Shown piece by piece: positions 53,277 to 62,171 of a DNA stretch of 64,000 nucleotides. The notes under the pieces were generated by a model. That model did no database searches, was not told the DNA's origin, and saw only the letters and a program-made list of their open reading frames with translations. The position numbers were made by a program, and so were the translations under genes. This DNA is from Deltaproteobacteria bacterium (GTDB taxonomy: Bacteria; Desulfobacterota; Syntrophobacteria; BM002), in contig JAFDGZ010000021.1 of the NCBI GenBank assembly GCA_019309045.1, positions 1-64,000 of the forward strand. The letters run 5' to 3'. Within the stretch, counting starts at the first letter, position 1; each line of letters begins with the position of its first letter.

Positions 53277-53603
53277 TTAAAGCCTGTTCCTTACCCAGGC
53301 TAGCTCCCGTTCCAGTTCTTCGATCCGATCGAGTAGATCCAGCACCAGGCCGATTCCAGCCAGATTGATGCCCAGATCTCTCCTGAGTCGGATGATCTTC
53401 CAGATCCTCGGCACCAGGGTGTCAGGAAAGAGCTGCTCAGGCTCCTCCACTGCCGGCTCCAGCAAACCCCACCTGATAAAGACTCTGATCATATCTGGAT
53501 GCATGTGGGCCATGCGGGCCAGCTCCTCCGTGGTTACCAGTTCTCCCGAAAGGGGGACTCCCTCACACTCGTAATGCACTATGTGATAACGCCTGGAACT
53601 CAC
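53277..53603 (-). CDS. cbpM: Chaperone modulator CbpM-like (MerR-type helix-turn-helix)
   Basis: 108 residues with a MerR-like N-terminal helix-turn-helix (TTEELARMAHMHPDMIRVFIRWGLLEPA) and a C-terminal helix (LVLDLLDRIEELERELAWV). In E. coli CbpM binds and inhibits the DnaJ homologue CbpA; HspR-type repressors have a similar start, so a transcriptional role is the alternative. The location directly between cbpA and clpB fits either. The start is GTG at 53603 behind GGAGGAT. Confidence 0.82.
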   Translation of the reverse strand: MSSRRYHIVHYECEGVPLSGELVTTEELARMAHMHPDMIRVFIRWGLLEPAVEEPEQLFPDTLVPRIWKIIRLRRDLGINLAGIGLVLDLLDRIEELERELAWVRNRL

Positions 53604-53618
53604 ATCCTCCTCCCCTTT

Positions 53619-54587
53619 CTACAAAAGCCGTCTAGGGTCAAAGGTGGACACTCGTGCCAGTTCAGAAAAAAGTTCTTTTTCTTTGGCAGTTAATCTCTTG
53701 GGCACAGTGATTTTAACTTGGGCTAGCAGATCGCCTCTGCCGCCCCCTTTCTTGGGAAGCCCCTTGCCGCGAAGCCTCAGCTTCTGGCCGCTTTGGAAAC
53801 CGGCAGGAATCTTGAGGCTCACCGACCCATCGATCAGCGGCACCTTTACCGTGGCCCCGAGGGCCGCCTCCCAGGGAGCCACCGGCACTTCGACCAGCAC
53901 GTCATGGCCATCGACTTTGAACCGCGGGTGCGGCTCAATATTGACCTTGAGGTAGAGATCTCCGGGAGGGCCGCCTGCCACTCCCTCTCCGCCTTTGCCC
54001 CTCAGTCTGATCCTGCTGCCATCCGTAGTTCCCGGTGGAATACGAACCTGGTATGTGTGGTTAACCGGCCGCAGATAACCCTTCTCGTCTACCTCGTGCG
54101 TCTGCAGCGTTATGGTTTTGGTGGCGCCACGGTAGGCATCCTCGAGGCTTATTGATATCTCTGCCTCGTGATCCTGGCCTGGCACTGCCCACACAGAGTG
54201 CCGGGCTCGGGCAGCGCCGCCGCCCCCCATGCCTTGGCCAAAAAGCGCCTCAAAAAAATCGCTGAAACCATGGCCGAAATCAAAAGCCTCCGCACCCGGT
54301 CCTCTTCTGAACTCGAAGTGGACATTTTCCCATCCCGGAGGTGGTTTGAAGTCCTGGCCCGCTTTCCAGTCAGGGCCGAGCTGGTCGTAAAGCTTTCGTT
54401 TCTCAGGATCTTTGAGTACCTCATAGGCCTCGTTGACCTGTTTGAACTTCTCTTCGGCGTTCCTGTCCTTGTTCACATCTGGATGATACTTGCGAGCAAG
54501 TTTACGGTAGGCCCGCCTGATGTCGTCCTGGGAGGCATCACGCTTCACTCCCAGAATCTCGTAATAGTCTTGAAATTTGACCGCCAT
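53619..54587 (-). CDS. cbpA: Curved DNA-binding protein CbpA / DnaJ-like co-chaperone
   Basis: 322 residues. J domain at 6-72 with HPD in [12 protein letters not shown], a G/F-rich linker (about 75-130) and the DnaJ C-terminal substrate-binding domains ([39 protein letters not shown]). It lacks the zinc finger, so it is a class B J protein. First gene of the cbpA-cbpM-clpB operon; ATG at 54587 after AGGAGGAGAATC. A CTTGAA-like heat-shock -35 lies about 180 bases upstream without a convincing -10, and no CIRCE element was found. Confidence 0.93.
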   Translation of the reverse strand: MAVKFQDYYEILGVKRDASQDDIRRAYRKLARKYHPDVNKDRNAEEKFKQVNEAYEVLKDPEKRKLYDQLGPDWKAGQDFKPPPGWENVHFEFRRGPGAEAFDFGHGFSDFFEALFGQGMGGGGAARARHSVWAVPGQDHEAEISISLEDAYRGATKTITLQTHEVDEKGYLRPVNHTYQVRIPPGTTDGSRIRLRGKGGEGVAGGPPGDLYLKVNIEPHPRFKVDGHDVLVEVPVAPWEAALGATVKVPLIDGSVSLKIPAGFQSGQKLRLRGKGLPKKGGGRGDLLAQVKITVPKRLTAKEKELFSELARVSTFDPRRLL

Positions 54588-55097
54588 TGATATCTGAGAT
54601 TCTCCTCCTGAAATATCGATTGGCTGGCTGCCATGACCAGCTTGTTAGGGGGCATAGGGCTCCTCTATCGGGCATTCCACCCTGACATTACTGGCAACCA
54701 TATGAACTTGTGAGTGAATTTCGTCTCAGTTCCCTCTAGAAGTTAAGATCTTTCCCGTAATTTTCAAGATAGGCAGGTGAAATTGTCTGCGGGGAATCAA
54801 CGGTGGAGAGCGAACTTGTGAAAAAGTTCTTTAAGTAACTTTGCGCTTGACAATTTACTAGTAAACAAATATGAATAATCTAACTGACGGCCAGCTTTGG
54901 CAAATATTGGCACTGAATATGGCCAGGGCACCAGCAGGTTGCCGCATTCTCAGGTTATCTTCCTAGCTCTTCAGATCTTAGCCGGCCGGCAACAAATGAA
55001 TTCCCAAACTACGAACTAAAAGACGACACCTTTTTACTTCATTTACTTTTGGCCATCTTTATCAGATTTCTTTCTCCACTCGGAACAGGAGGATGCT
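54588..55097. other. 510-base divergent control region
   Basis: Separates the chaperone operon (minus) from the multiheme cytochrome genes (plus). It contains the promoter/operator candidate at 54847-54875, an A/T-rich stretch around it, and a GCCGGCCGGC dyad near 54981. No additional gene is supported. Confidence 0.5.
54847..54875 (+). promoter_or_regulatory. Candidate promoter with palindromic operator upstream of the multiheme cytochrome genes
   Basis: TTGACA at 54847-54852, 17-base spacer, TATGAA at 54870-54875. The spacer contains the perfect palindrome TTTACTAGTAAA (54854-54865), placed where a repressor would block polymerase. The leader to the octaheme gene would be about 215 bases. 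Confidence 0.55.
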
Positions 55098-56372
55098 ATG
55101 AAGGGCGGGAGTGTAGCAAGGGTTGTCATACTTGTTCTGGCACTTGCCGCCTTGGCTGCTTGCACCGCAGAACAGCCGATTGACCTCAAGGCCATCGAGT
55201 CCCAACCCAAAATGTACGTGGGGTCCAACACATGCAAGCAGTGCCACCTGGAGCACTACGACTCCTGGAAGATGACCATGCACAGCCGCATGACCCAGGA
55301 TGCCCAGAAAAACAGGGATGCCATCATCGTTCCCATAGATGAGAAACGGATCAGGGCGGACCTGGCAAAGCTGGAAAAAAAGCTCAAGGTACCTGCCGAC
55401 AAAATCTATGTTCCCAAAGTGGACGAGATCCTCTACACCATTGGCAGTCAGTGGAAGCAGCGTTTTATTGTCAAGAAGGATGGCACCCTCTACATCTCAC
55501 CCATCCAGTACAATGTGGCAACCGATTGCTGGGTAAATTACCATGAGAAAGACTGGGACAAACGACCATGGCTGCTCAAATGCGGCGGCTGCCACGCCAC
55601 CGGTGTGGATCTGGAGAAACAAACCTTTGTAGAACCGGCAGTGTCCTGTGAGGCTTGCCACGGACCGGGCTCCTGGCACGCTGCCCTGCCCAAGACAGCA
55701 GTCTTCGAAAAGCGGCAAACTATAGTAAATCCTGCCAAACTCACCATGGGAGTGGCGGTACAGATCTGCGGCTCTTGTCACAACCGGGGGCATGCAACAC
55801 AGGTGAAAGGGGCTGGCTGGCCAGTAGGCTATCGCCCTGGAAAGGCACTTGAGGCATACTACAAGTCCACCTCTTATGCGGCCGGAGATACTAAACATGT
55901 CTACGCCAACGAATTCTCCAAAGGCCATCACCAGCAGTACATCGACTGGGTGCAGTCACAACACCACACAGAGGGGGTAACCTGCACATCCTGCCATTAT
56001 GTTCACCAGCTCGGGGTGCCGCCCACCCGTTCGCAAACTCAGGTAGCTGGGTCCAAGCAGTGCTTTCAATGTCACGTCCAGATAAACAAAAACATGGCCC
56101 ACTCGATCCACTCATTTGCCAACTGTGTGGGCTGTCACATGCCGAGAATAGCCAAGAGCGCGGAATCAGGAGATATCCGCAGCCACGTATTCGCTACCCT
56201 GTTGCCAGAAGATACCCTGAGGAATCCGAAAATTCCCAATTCCTGCCAGACCTGCCACCAACACAAAAAAGAGGATTTGAAGAAGCTCGATGCCAAATGG
56301 AAGGCCCTGGCCAAGATACCAACGCCTGTGGGCAAACCTATTGAACCCATTGAGTATGAATACACCAGGTGA
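55098..56372 (+). CDS. Octaheme c-type cytochrome lipoprotein
   Basis: 424 residues with a lipoprotein signal (lipobox LAAC, C22) and eight CxxCH sites: CKQCH, CGGCH, CEACH, CGSCH, CTSCH, CFQCH, CVGCH and CQTCH. The start VGSNTCKQCHLEHYDSW resembles cytochrome c554-family domains. It has no CxxCK motif and no obvious nitrite-reductase active site, so electron transfer is the safest call. The Asp after C22 is absent (TAEQ), which by the E. coli rule favours the outer membrane. ATG at 55098 follows ACAGGAGGATGCT. First gene of a three-gene unit with a triheme cytochrome and a b-type cytochrome. Confidence 0.85.
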   Translation: MKGGSVARVVILVLALAALAACTAEQPIDLKAIESQPKMYVGSNTCKQCHLEHYDSWKMTMHSRMTQDAQKNRDAIIVPIDEKRIRADLAKLEKKLKVPADKIYVPKVDEILYTIGSQWKQRFIVKKDGTLYISPIQYNVATDCWVNYHEKDWDKRPWLLKCGGCHATGVDLEKQTFVEPAVSCEACHGPGSWHAALPKTAVFEKRQTIVNPAKLTMGVAVQICGSCHNRGHATQVKGAGWPVGYRPGKALEAYYKSTSYAAGDTKHVYANEFSKGHHQQYIDWVQSQHHTEGVTCTSCHYVHQLGVPPTRSQTQVAGSKQCFQCHVQINKNMAHSIHSFANCVGCHMPRIAKSAESGDIRSHVFATLLPEDTLRNPKIPNSCQTCHQHKKEDLKKLDAKWKALAKIPTPVGKPIEPIEYEYTR

Positions 56373-56398
56373 GAATAACGTTGGACAGGGAGCGGTTC

Positions 56399-57091
56399 AT
56401 GCCTGCAAGCAAACTAAGGTTCATGGCCCTTGGCATCACGGTGTTTCTGGCGCTGCTCATTCTGCCTGAAGTGGTTGGTGCTCAGGAAGAGGTGGCTTCG
56501 GCCATCCGGCGGTACAAGGAACGCGAGGCCAGCACTGGCTACTACGAGGAATATGAGGTGCTGCCGCGGCGGCAGCGCCCCCTCGTGGGCGTACCTGGTA
56601 TAAGTAGAGGCCTTTTCCCCTACAGCCCTTCTGCAGCTGAGGTGCGGGTTCGGACCAGGCTGGCGGACTCGCATCGAGGAATAAAGTTTTACCGGCGGCG
56701 GCGGTGCGAGGACTGTCATATCATTGAAACCAGGGATATTCATACCACCAGAGCCAACCTCACCTGCCGCCAGTGCCACGGCGGGGAGCCTATAGCAAGC
56801 ATCAATCACTACTACTCGCCATTGAACCCCATTCGCAGACATGCCTATGTGTGCAGCAAATGCCATCAAGGCTCCAGTGCCTCCTTTGCCTCTTACGTTG
56901 TGCATACACCAAATCCCACGCTGGTCAGTACCAAGAAGACCTTCCCTGCGCTCTTCTATGCTTTCTGGATAATGGTAGTTTTGGCAGTAGGCACATTCGT
57001 GGTTTTTCTGCCGCATACGGTTCTATGGGGTATTCGCGAACTTTTTGTGAGAAAAGGGAAAACTGAAGGTGAGTCAAAACAGCAAGACTAG
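56399..57091 (+). CDS. Membrane-anchored triheme c-type cytochrome
   Basis: 230 residues. A signal peptide (cleavage likely near VVGAQ, residue 28) exports it; three CxxCH motifs (CEDCH, CRQCH, CSKCH) lie at about 105-165, with histidines in HIIETRDIHTTR and INHYYSP as possible distal ligands. A C-terminal transmembrane helix (about 184-206) followed by a basic tail anchors it. The frame is open from a GTG at 56369 overlapping the octaheme stop, but ATG at 56399 has GGGAG six bases upstream. Its stop lies inside the cytochrome b start, so all three genes are one unit. Confidence 0.82.
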   Translation: MPASKLRFMALGITVFLALLILPEVVGAQEEVASAIRRYKEREASTGYYEEYEVLPRRQRPLVGVPGISRGLFPYSPSAAEVRVRTRLADSHRGIKFYRRRRCEDCHIIETRDIHTTRANLTCRQCHGGEPIASINHYYSPLNPIRRHAYVCSKCHQGSSASFASYVVHTPNPTLVSTKKTFPALFYAFWIMVVLAVGTFVVFLPHTVLWGIRELFVRKGKTEGESKQQD

Positions 57092-57905
57092 GATCAGGCG
57101 CTTCACCCCGGGGCAACGGCTTTTTCACCTGCTTCTCATTCTCACCTTCTTGCTGCAGGCAGCCACAGGCCTCGCTCGCCTGTACATTCAGACCCAGTGG
57201 GGTAAGAGTTTGGCCTGGGTATTTGGTGGCTACGAAGCTTGTCGCACTGTCCATATATATGGAGGAATTTTCTTAATTTGCCTTTTTTTGGTTCACATCC
57301 TTCATATACTAATTGTCAAGCTCGACTGGAGCAACTTGCCTGGCAGTCTGTTTGGCCCCGATTCCCTCATTCCACGGCCAAAGGATATCAGAGACTTCTT
57401 TTTGCACCTGGGCTGGTTTCTGGGCCTGGCAAAGCACCCAAGGTTCGATCGCTGGGGATACTGGGAAAAATTTGATTACTGGGCTGTGTTCTGGGGAATA
57501 CCTTTGCTCGGCATCACTGGCCTGCTCCTGGCGTATCCTCTGTATGCAAGCCGCATCATACCCGGCTGGGGCCTTAACGTGGCTCTCTGGATCCACAGAA
57601 TTGAGGCCCTTCTGGCCATGTGCCACGTGTTCGTCATTCACTTCTTTATCGCTCACTTTCGCAGACAAAACTTCCCCATGGATCGCGCCATGTTTGAAGG
57701 AAGCATCGACCTGGAGAGCGCTAATCACGAAAGGCCTGAATGGATCGCCCGCCTGAAAAAAGCAGGCGAACTGGAAAAAAGGCTGGTGCCCGGGGCAGCA
57801 CCTGGCAGACTGGTTTTCTTCTATCTCTTTGGTTATGCTGCCATGGCAGTGGGCCTCTTCCTGCTGATAGGCGGCGTCGTCAACAGTCCATACATTGCCT
57901 GGTAG
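57069..57905 (+). CDS. Cytochrome b561/formate-dehydrogenase-gamma-like membrane protein
   Basis: 278 residues with about five transmembrane helices. Histidines in the helices (FTPGQRLFHLLLIL, CRTVHIYGGIFL, FLVHILHILI and the later ALWIHRIEALLAMCHVFVIHFF) are suited to ligate two b haems, as in FdnI/HybB-like diheme cytochromes that exchange electrons with menaquinone. The start is GTG at 57069, overlapping the triheme gene by 23 bases. Together the three genes encode an apparent route between quinone pool and outer periplasm. The direction of electron flow and terminal partner are unknown. Confidence 0.82.
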   Translation: MSQNSKTRIRRFTPGQRLFHLLLILTFLLQAATGLARLYIQTQWGKSLAWVFGGYEACRTVHIYGGIFLICLFLVHILHILIVKLDWSNLPGSLFGPDSLIPRPKDIRDFFLHLGWFLGLAKHPRFDRWGYWEKFDYWAVFWGIPLLGITGLLLAYPLYASRIIPGWGLNVALWIHRIEALLAMCHVFVIHFFIAHFRRQNFPMDRAMFEGSIDLESANHERPEWIARLKKAGELEKRLVPGAAPGRLVFFYLFGYAAMAVGLFLLIGGVVNSPYIAW

Positions 57906-58060
57906 CAACCCTTTGTAGCAGTGCATATCGGGGCGTTATTTCATGCCATGATGGCCGCATGTACCAGGGGTACAACCTAATTCCTTGACCTTGCAAGCCA
58001 TAGCTCTGCAGTTGCCTCCCAGATTATAACCGCAAAGTAGAGGCGCCAGCCTCATATCAC
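57906..58060. other. Spacer between the cytochrome module and the cysE promoter
   Basis: First third of the 478-base gap before cysE. I see no gene and no strong terminator here; the remaining part holds the promoter and short ORF listed next. Confidence 0.45.
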
Positions 58061-58088
58061 TTGACAAAAACAATTTAATCTATATAAT
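58061..58088 (+). promoter_or_regulatory. Perfect-consensus sigma70 promoter upstream of cysE
   Basis: TTGACA at 58061-58066, a 16-base A/T-rich spacer and TATAAT at 58083-58088: twelve of twelve consensus bases. Transcription should start near 58095, about 290 bases before cysE, leaving a leader that contains a short cysteine-rich ORF. This is the strongest promoter-like signal I found in the window. Confidence 0.8.
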
Positions 58089-58132
58089 AGTAAAATAATA
58101 TGAATAGTTGCCCAGGGGGTGATGACGTGGAG

Positions 58133-58270
58133 ATGACCATGAGCGAAGACGATATGGGCTGTTGTGGTTGTCAAATTATGAGGAATTGGAAGGCGGCAAG
58201 CGGCAACTGCACGGTGTCTTCGGCAACCATGCTCTACGTACCAGTGCCCCTGACGCAGTACAGTCTTTGA
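58133..58270 (+). CDS. Short cysteine-rich leader ORF upstream of cysE
   Basis: 45 codons (47 if the GTG at 58127 is the start). The peptide begins MTMSEDDMGCCGCQIMRN and contains four cysteines at 10, 11, 13 and 26; the first three are TGT codons packed within four positions. GGGGGTGA upstream could serve as ribosome site for the GTG start. It lies about 38 bases after the predicted start of transcription and ends 113 bases before cysE. No homologue is known to me. The placement suggests a cysteine-sensing leader peptide, but it may be a chance frame. Confidence 0.4.
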   Translation: MTMSEDDMGCCGCQIMRNWKAASGNCTVSSATMLYVPVPLTQYSL

Positions 58271-58383
58271 GCCCACCTCCCCTTTCCACCTCAGGTTTCG
58301 CCTAGCGTCCACAAACGTTTTTCCAAACCTGCAATAGTAATCACAATGAGTATCGGCCATTTGCCGAAAGTTAGGGGAGTGAA

Positions 58384-59355
58384 ATGAGTGAAGCATACCA
58401 CCTGAGAGATAAAGAAGTCGAAGCCTGCCGTGTAGAGATTGACACTGCCGCAAAGTTCCGCAGGAAGCTGCCAGTGGTCGTTGGCAAGCTGGTGACCTCT
58501 GCCAGGGATCCCGAGCTCTTCTCCCATATTGATGCAGAAACCATTCCGTCCCTGGAACGCATCATAGATATATTACACCGTTCCAGGCGTCTGCTGTTTC
58601 CCGGCTATTTGAATGGGCAGGTTCTGGATGCAAACGCCTTGGAATATGTCATTGGCATGGAAGCGACCCGCTTGTTCGAGGATGTTGCCAAGCAGGTGGC
58701 CCTGAGCATCCGGCACGACTGTCAGAGGTACCAGATGGTGTGCACTCGCTGCCAGGAACGGGGACAACAGGAAGCTCTTCGTTTTCTCGAGGAGCTTCCC
58801 AGGATCCGCAACATACTCGCCACCGATGTCCAGGCAAGCTATGATGGCGACCCAGCTGCCAAGACCATTGATGAAGTTGTCATCAGCTATCCAGGAGTTC
58901 TGGCTATAACCGTGCACAGGATTGCCCACCAATTCTGGCAGCAACAGGTGCCTCTAGTGCCGCGAATGATGTCCGAGTATGCTCATAGTATCACCGGTAT
59001 CGACATTCATCCTGGGGCCTCCATTGGACCCAGTTTCTTCATTGACCATGGCACCGGCGTGGTAATAGGCGAAACTACCACCATCGGCTCGAGAGTACGA
59101 ATCTATCAAGGGGTAACACTTGGCGCCCTTTCTCTGCCCAAAGAGGAGGTGGAGCGTTTGCGGGGTGCAAAGCGACATCCCACCATTGAAGACGACGTCA
59201 CCATCTACGCCGGAGCTACTGTACTCGGCGGTGATACTGTCATTGGCGCTGGCGCGGTGATTGGCGGCAATGTCTGGATCACAGAATCGGTTCCTCCTGG
59301 AACCAAAGTTTTTCTGGCTCCACCCAAGCTGATCTACAAGAACTCCGTGAGGTGA
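58384..59355 (+). CDS. cysE: Serine O-acetyltransferase
   Basis: 323 residues. Makes O-acetylserine from serine and acetyl-CoA, the acceptor for sulfide in cysteine synthesis. The N-terminal helical domain is long (about 190 residues), as in the larger SAT subgroup; the left-handed beta-helix domain has [20 protein letters not shown] with the catalytic histidine, [13 protein letters not shown], and the hexapeptide run to [21 protein letters not shown] at 58384 after TTAGGGGAGTGAA; a 5-bp hairpin (TCGGC/GCCGA, 58353-58367) sits just before this ribosome site. cysK follows after 95 bases. Confidence 0.95.
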   Translation: MSEAYHLRDKEVEACRVEIDTAAKFRRKLPVVVGKLVTSARDPELFSHIDAETIPSLERIIDILHRSRRLLFPGYLNGQVLDANALEYVIGMEATRLFEDVAKQVALSIRHDCQRYQMVCTRCQERGQQEALRFLEELPRIRNILATDVQASYDGDPAAKTIDEVVISYPGVLAITVHRIAHQFWQQQVPLVPRMMSEYAHSITGIDIHPGASIGPSFFIDHGTGVVIGETTTIGSRVRIYQGVTLGALSLPKEEVERLRGAKRHPTIEDDVTIYAGATVLGGDTVIGAGAVIGGNVWITESVPPGTKVFLAPPKLIYKNSVR

Positions 59356-59450
59356 TCCTCTCGCGGTAGTTCAGGTTTGTCAATCGCATAAAGATAGCCG
59401 CTCGCCTTGTCTGCAGGTGCCAAGTTGAGAAGAAAGAGAGGAAGCTTCCT

Positions 59451-60365
59451 ATGAAAATTGCCAGCCTGATTGGCCATACCATCGGGAATACCCCGCTGGT
59501 GGAACTCAAGAGTATGGCAGGGGATCTGCCCGGGAAGATCCTTGCCAAATTGGAGTTCTTCAATCCTCTGGGTAGCGTCAAGGATCGCATCGGTCGGAGC
59601 ATGATCGAAGCGGCTGAAGTTGACGGCAGATTGAAGCCCGGCGGCACCATCATCGAGCCCACCAGCGGCAACACCGGCATCGCCCTCGCCATGGTTGCTG
59701 CCAGTAAAGGCTACCACCTCATTCTCACCATGCCGGAAACCATGAGCGTGGAGAGGCACAAATTGCTGCTGCGCCTGGGGGCAGAACTTGTCCTCACTCC
59801 TGGAAGCGAAGGGATGAAGGGGGCTATCAAAAAAGCTCAGGAATTGCTTGAGGCAAACAGCACAGGATTCATGCCTGATCAGTTTTCCAATGCTGCCAAC
59901 CCGACGGTGCATCGTGAGACAACCGCCCTGGAGATCTGGCATGACACAGACGGCAAGGTAGATATCCTGGTCTCCGGTGTGGGCACAGGCGGTACTATCA
60001 CCGGCGTTGCCGAAGTAATAAAAGAGAAGAAACCTTCTTTCCGGGCCATTGCCGTGGAACCCAGCGAATCACCCGTACTTTCCGGTGGCAACCCCGGTTC
60101 TCACAAGATTCAGGGAATCGGCGCCGGGTTTGTACCAGCTGTGCTGCGTCTGGATCTGGTGGACGAGGTCGTTCAGGTGGGATATGAGGAAGCTGAAGAA
60201 ATTGCCGCCCGCCTGGCTCGGGAGGAGGGAATCCTTGCAGGCATTTCCAGCGGCGCTGCGGTCTGGGCGGCTCTGCAGGTAGCTGGAAGAGAAGAGAATC
60301 GCGACAAGACCATCGTTGTTGTCCTGCCCAGCACCGGGGAGCGGTACATCAGCACCTGGCCATGA
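59451..60365 (+). CDS. cysK: Cysteine synthase A (O-acetylserine sulfhydrylase)
   Basis: 304-residue PLP enzyme forming cysteine from O-acetylserine and sulfide. The PLP lysine is K44 in [18 protein letters not shown] at 70-78 is the substrate-binding loop, and [10 protein letters not shown] and the C-terminal SSGAA bind PLP phosphate and pyrimidine. [20 protein letters not shown] is typical of CysK. ATG at 59451 after AGAGGAAGCTTCCT. Sits directly after cysE, so the two are probably co-transcribed. In a sulfide-producing cell sulfide supply is direct. Confidence 0.96.
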   Translation: MKIASLIGHTIGNTPLVELKSMAGDLPGKILAKLEFFNPLGSVKDRIGRSMIEAAEVDGRLKPGGTIIEPTSGNTGIALAMVAASKGYHLILTMPETMSVERHKLLLRLGAELVLTPGSEGMKGAIKKAQELLEANSTGFMPDQFSNAANPTVHRETTALEIWHDTDGKVDILVSGVGTGGTITGVAEVIKEKKPSFRAIAVEPSESPVLSGGNPGSHKIQGIGAGFVPAVLRLDLVDEVVQVGYEEAEEIAARLAREEGILAGISSGAAVWAALQVAGREENRDKTIVVVLPSTGERYISTWP

Positions 60366-60620
60366 AGAAGGGTGCAGGGTTCATAGCGCAAGGTGCACGG
60401 CCACGGGAAACCCTGGTCGTCTGCTGATCGCGGCAGGATGCCGCTCCCACAGGTTGATGGTGGTGCGAGTTGACAGTTTCGCGTTGCGAGTTGCAAGTTA
60501 CGAGTTGCTGGTTACCATTTGTCTCTCATTGATCCCTGCGCCGTGCGCCTTGCACCCTGCGCCTTTATTTATTTGATCGCGGCTAGCCTGTCCCGTCGCC
60601 GGGGAGAGCCGCTCCTACGA
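60366..60620. repeat. Nested small-repeat cluster between cysK and hcyBio
   Basis: Three structures overlap in the gap. (1) REP-like units: GATCGCGGC ... GCCGCTCC(C/T)AC at 60427-60450 and 60575-60617, each able to form a hairpin (GCGGCA/TGCCGC, GCGGCT/AGCCGC). (2) Seven tandem heptamers at 60465-60513 with consensus GCGAGTT. (3) An imperfect long inverted pair, 60368-60405 (GGGTGCAGGGTTC...) against 60533-60563 (...CTTGCACCCTGCGCC). No coding frame is credible. The rest of the gap to 60800 is ordinary spacer with the hcyBio ribosome site GGAGGAG. Confidence 0.75.
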
Positions 60621-60800
60621 AAGAGAGAGAAGTGAGGCTACATAAGTGTCAATTCTCTATAGGTAGTCAATATTCGGCGCGTTGCGCTGCAAAGGGGGTG
60701 GTCTCATGCTATGGATAATGGCCGGCCCCGTATGGGGGCTGTCAAGAACAACAAGATTAACATTAGATAGCTCGACACATCTTATAGCAGGAGGAGATTC

Positions 60801-62030
60801 ATGGCTAAGACCATCCAGGAAATCAATGAAAAAATACGCCGAGGTCGGGCAGTGGTCTGTACCGCCGAGGAGGTTATCCAGATAGCAAAGAGTAAAGGCG
60901 CCAAGCAAGCTGCAGCCGAGGTGGACGTGGTCACCACCGGCACTTTTGCGCCCATGTGTTCATCCGGAGCCTATTTCAACGTGGGCCACAGCAAGCCGCG
61001 CATCAAGCTCGGCGGCGGCACCGTTACCCTGAACGATGTTCCCGTATATACCGGGTTTGCCGCTGTCGACTTCTTCTTGGGTGCTACCGCCGTGCCTGAC
61101 ACCGACCCGAGAAACACTATTTATCCGGGCAAATTCTCCTACGGCGGCGGCCATCTTATCGAGGATCTGGTAGCTGGCAAAGATGTCCAGCTTATCGCCC
61201 GCGCTTATGGTACGGACTGTTATCCGCGGCGCAAGCTCGAGACCTGGATCAGGCTCGAAGATATGAACGAGGCCGTGCTCTTCAACATGCGCAACTGTTA
61301 TCAGAACTACAATGTGGCAGTGAACCTTTCTGACCGGCTGATTTACACTTATATGGGAGTCCTGCAGCCCAATATGAGGAACGCCACCTATTGCAGCGCT
61401 GGCCAGTTGAGCCCGCTGCTCAATGATCCTTTCTATCGAACAATAGGGATAGGAACCCGCATCTTTCTTGGCGGCGGCATTGGCTATGTGGTGGGCAACG
61501 GCACCCAGCACAATCCCAGCGTACCTCGGACCGCCAAAGGCATTCCCCGCATGGGTGCCGGCACTCTGGCAGTCACTGGCAGCCTGAAGCAGATGAGTGC
61601 TCGTTGGCTCAGAGGAGCTTCCTTCACTGGCTATGGCGTCACCTTGGCGGTTGGCATCGGTATCCCCATTCCGATACTGGATGAGGACATGCTGCTATAC
61701 ACTGCCGTCACCGATGCAGATATCGTGGCGCAGGTGGTGGATTACAGTGAAGCTTATCCACACTACACTTCGGGAAATCTTGCTGAAGTGAGCTACGCTG
61801 AACTCAAATCAGGCTCAATTACTGTAAACGGCAAGAAAGTTCCCAGCGCTGGCCTTTCTTCCTATGTCCGCGCCAGGGAGATTGCCGAAATCCTCAAGAG
61901 TTGGCTAGAAAAAGGCTCCTTTCTGCTCACCGAACCGGCGGAAACTCTTGTTTCTGCCGATTCGGAAGTCGAATTCAAGCCCCTGCAGGAAAGGCCCATC
62001 CTAAACAACAACAGGGTGGCTGCCTCTTGA
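60801..62030 (+). CDS. Homocysteine biosynthesis protein (DUF39/HcyBio)
   Basis: 409 residues of the DUF39 family, shown genetically in methanogens to make homocysteine from aspartate semialdehyde and sulfide without O-acyl-homoserine. TGTFAPMCSSGAYFNVGHSK (C53), YGTDCYPRRKLET (C140) and VGNGTQHNPSVPRT are prominent conserved-looking segments; the two cysteines are candidates for persulfide or substrate chemistry. ATG at 60801 with GGAGGAGATTC. It is paired with a NIL-ferredoxin gene downstream, the arrangement known for this system. Gives the cell a direct sulfide route to methionine beside CysE/CysK. Confidence 0.9.
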   Translation: MAKTIQEINEKIRRGRAVVCTAEEVIQIAKSKGAKQAAAEVDVVTTGTFAPMCSSGAYFNVGHSKPRIKLGGGTVTLNDVPVYTGFAAVDFFLGATAVPDTDPRNTIYPGKFSYGGGHLIEDLVAGKDVQLIARAYGTDCYPRRKLETWIRLEDMNEAVLFNMRNCYQNYNVAVNLSDRLIYTYMGVLQPNMRNATYCSAGQLSPLLNDPFYRTIGIGTRIFLGGGIGYVVGNGTQHNPSVPRTAKGIPRMGAGTLAVTGSLKQMSARWLRGASFTGYGVTLAVGIGIPIPILDEDMLLYTAVTDADIVAQVVDYSEAYPHYTSGNLAEVSYAELKSGSITVNGKKVPSAGLSSYVRAREIAEILKSWLEKGSFLLTEPAETLVSADSEVEFKPLQERPILNNNRVAAS

Positions 62031-62171
62031 AAAATGAGCTCTCAAGCCGGCAGATCATGCCAGCGGTTGAGCATATGGTCCGGAGCCAGGGAGCTCTCAT
62101 GGACAAGGCACATTTCAGTCAAAATCAATCTGGCAAAGCAAATGAGATTATGAGCCTCGAGGAGGAATGAA

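Noticed and set aside
54588-54846. Heat-shock control element (CIRCE or sigma32 promoter) before cbpA
   Set aside because: No CIRCE inverted repeat is present, and the single CTTGAA has no matching -10 at proper distance.
60465-60513. CRISPR array
   Set aside because: The units are contiguous 7-base tandem repeats without spacers, and no cas genes are present.
61901-62170. A frame running from the end of hcyBio to the NIL-ferredoxin start
   Set aside because: Most of it overlaps hcyBio; the free part ends in the ribosome-binding sequence of the next gene and lacks coding character.
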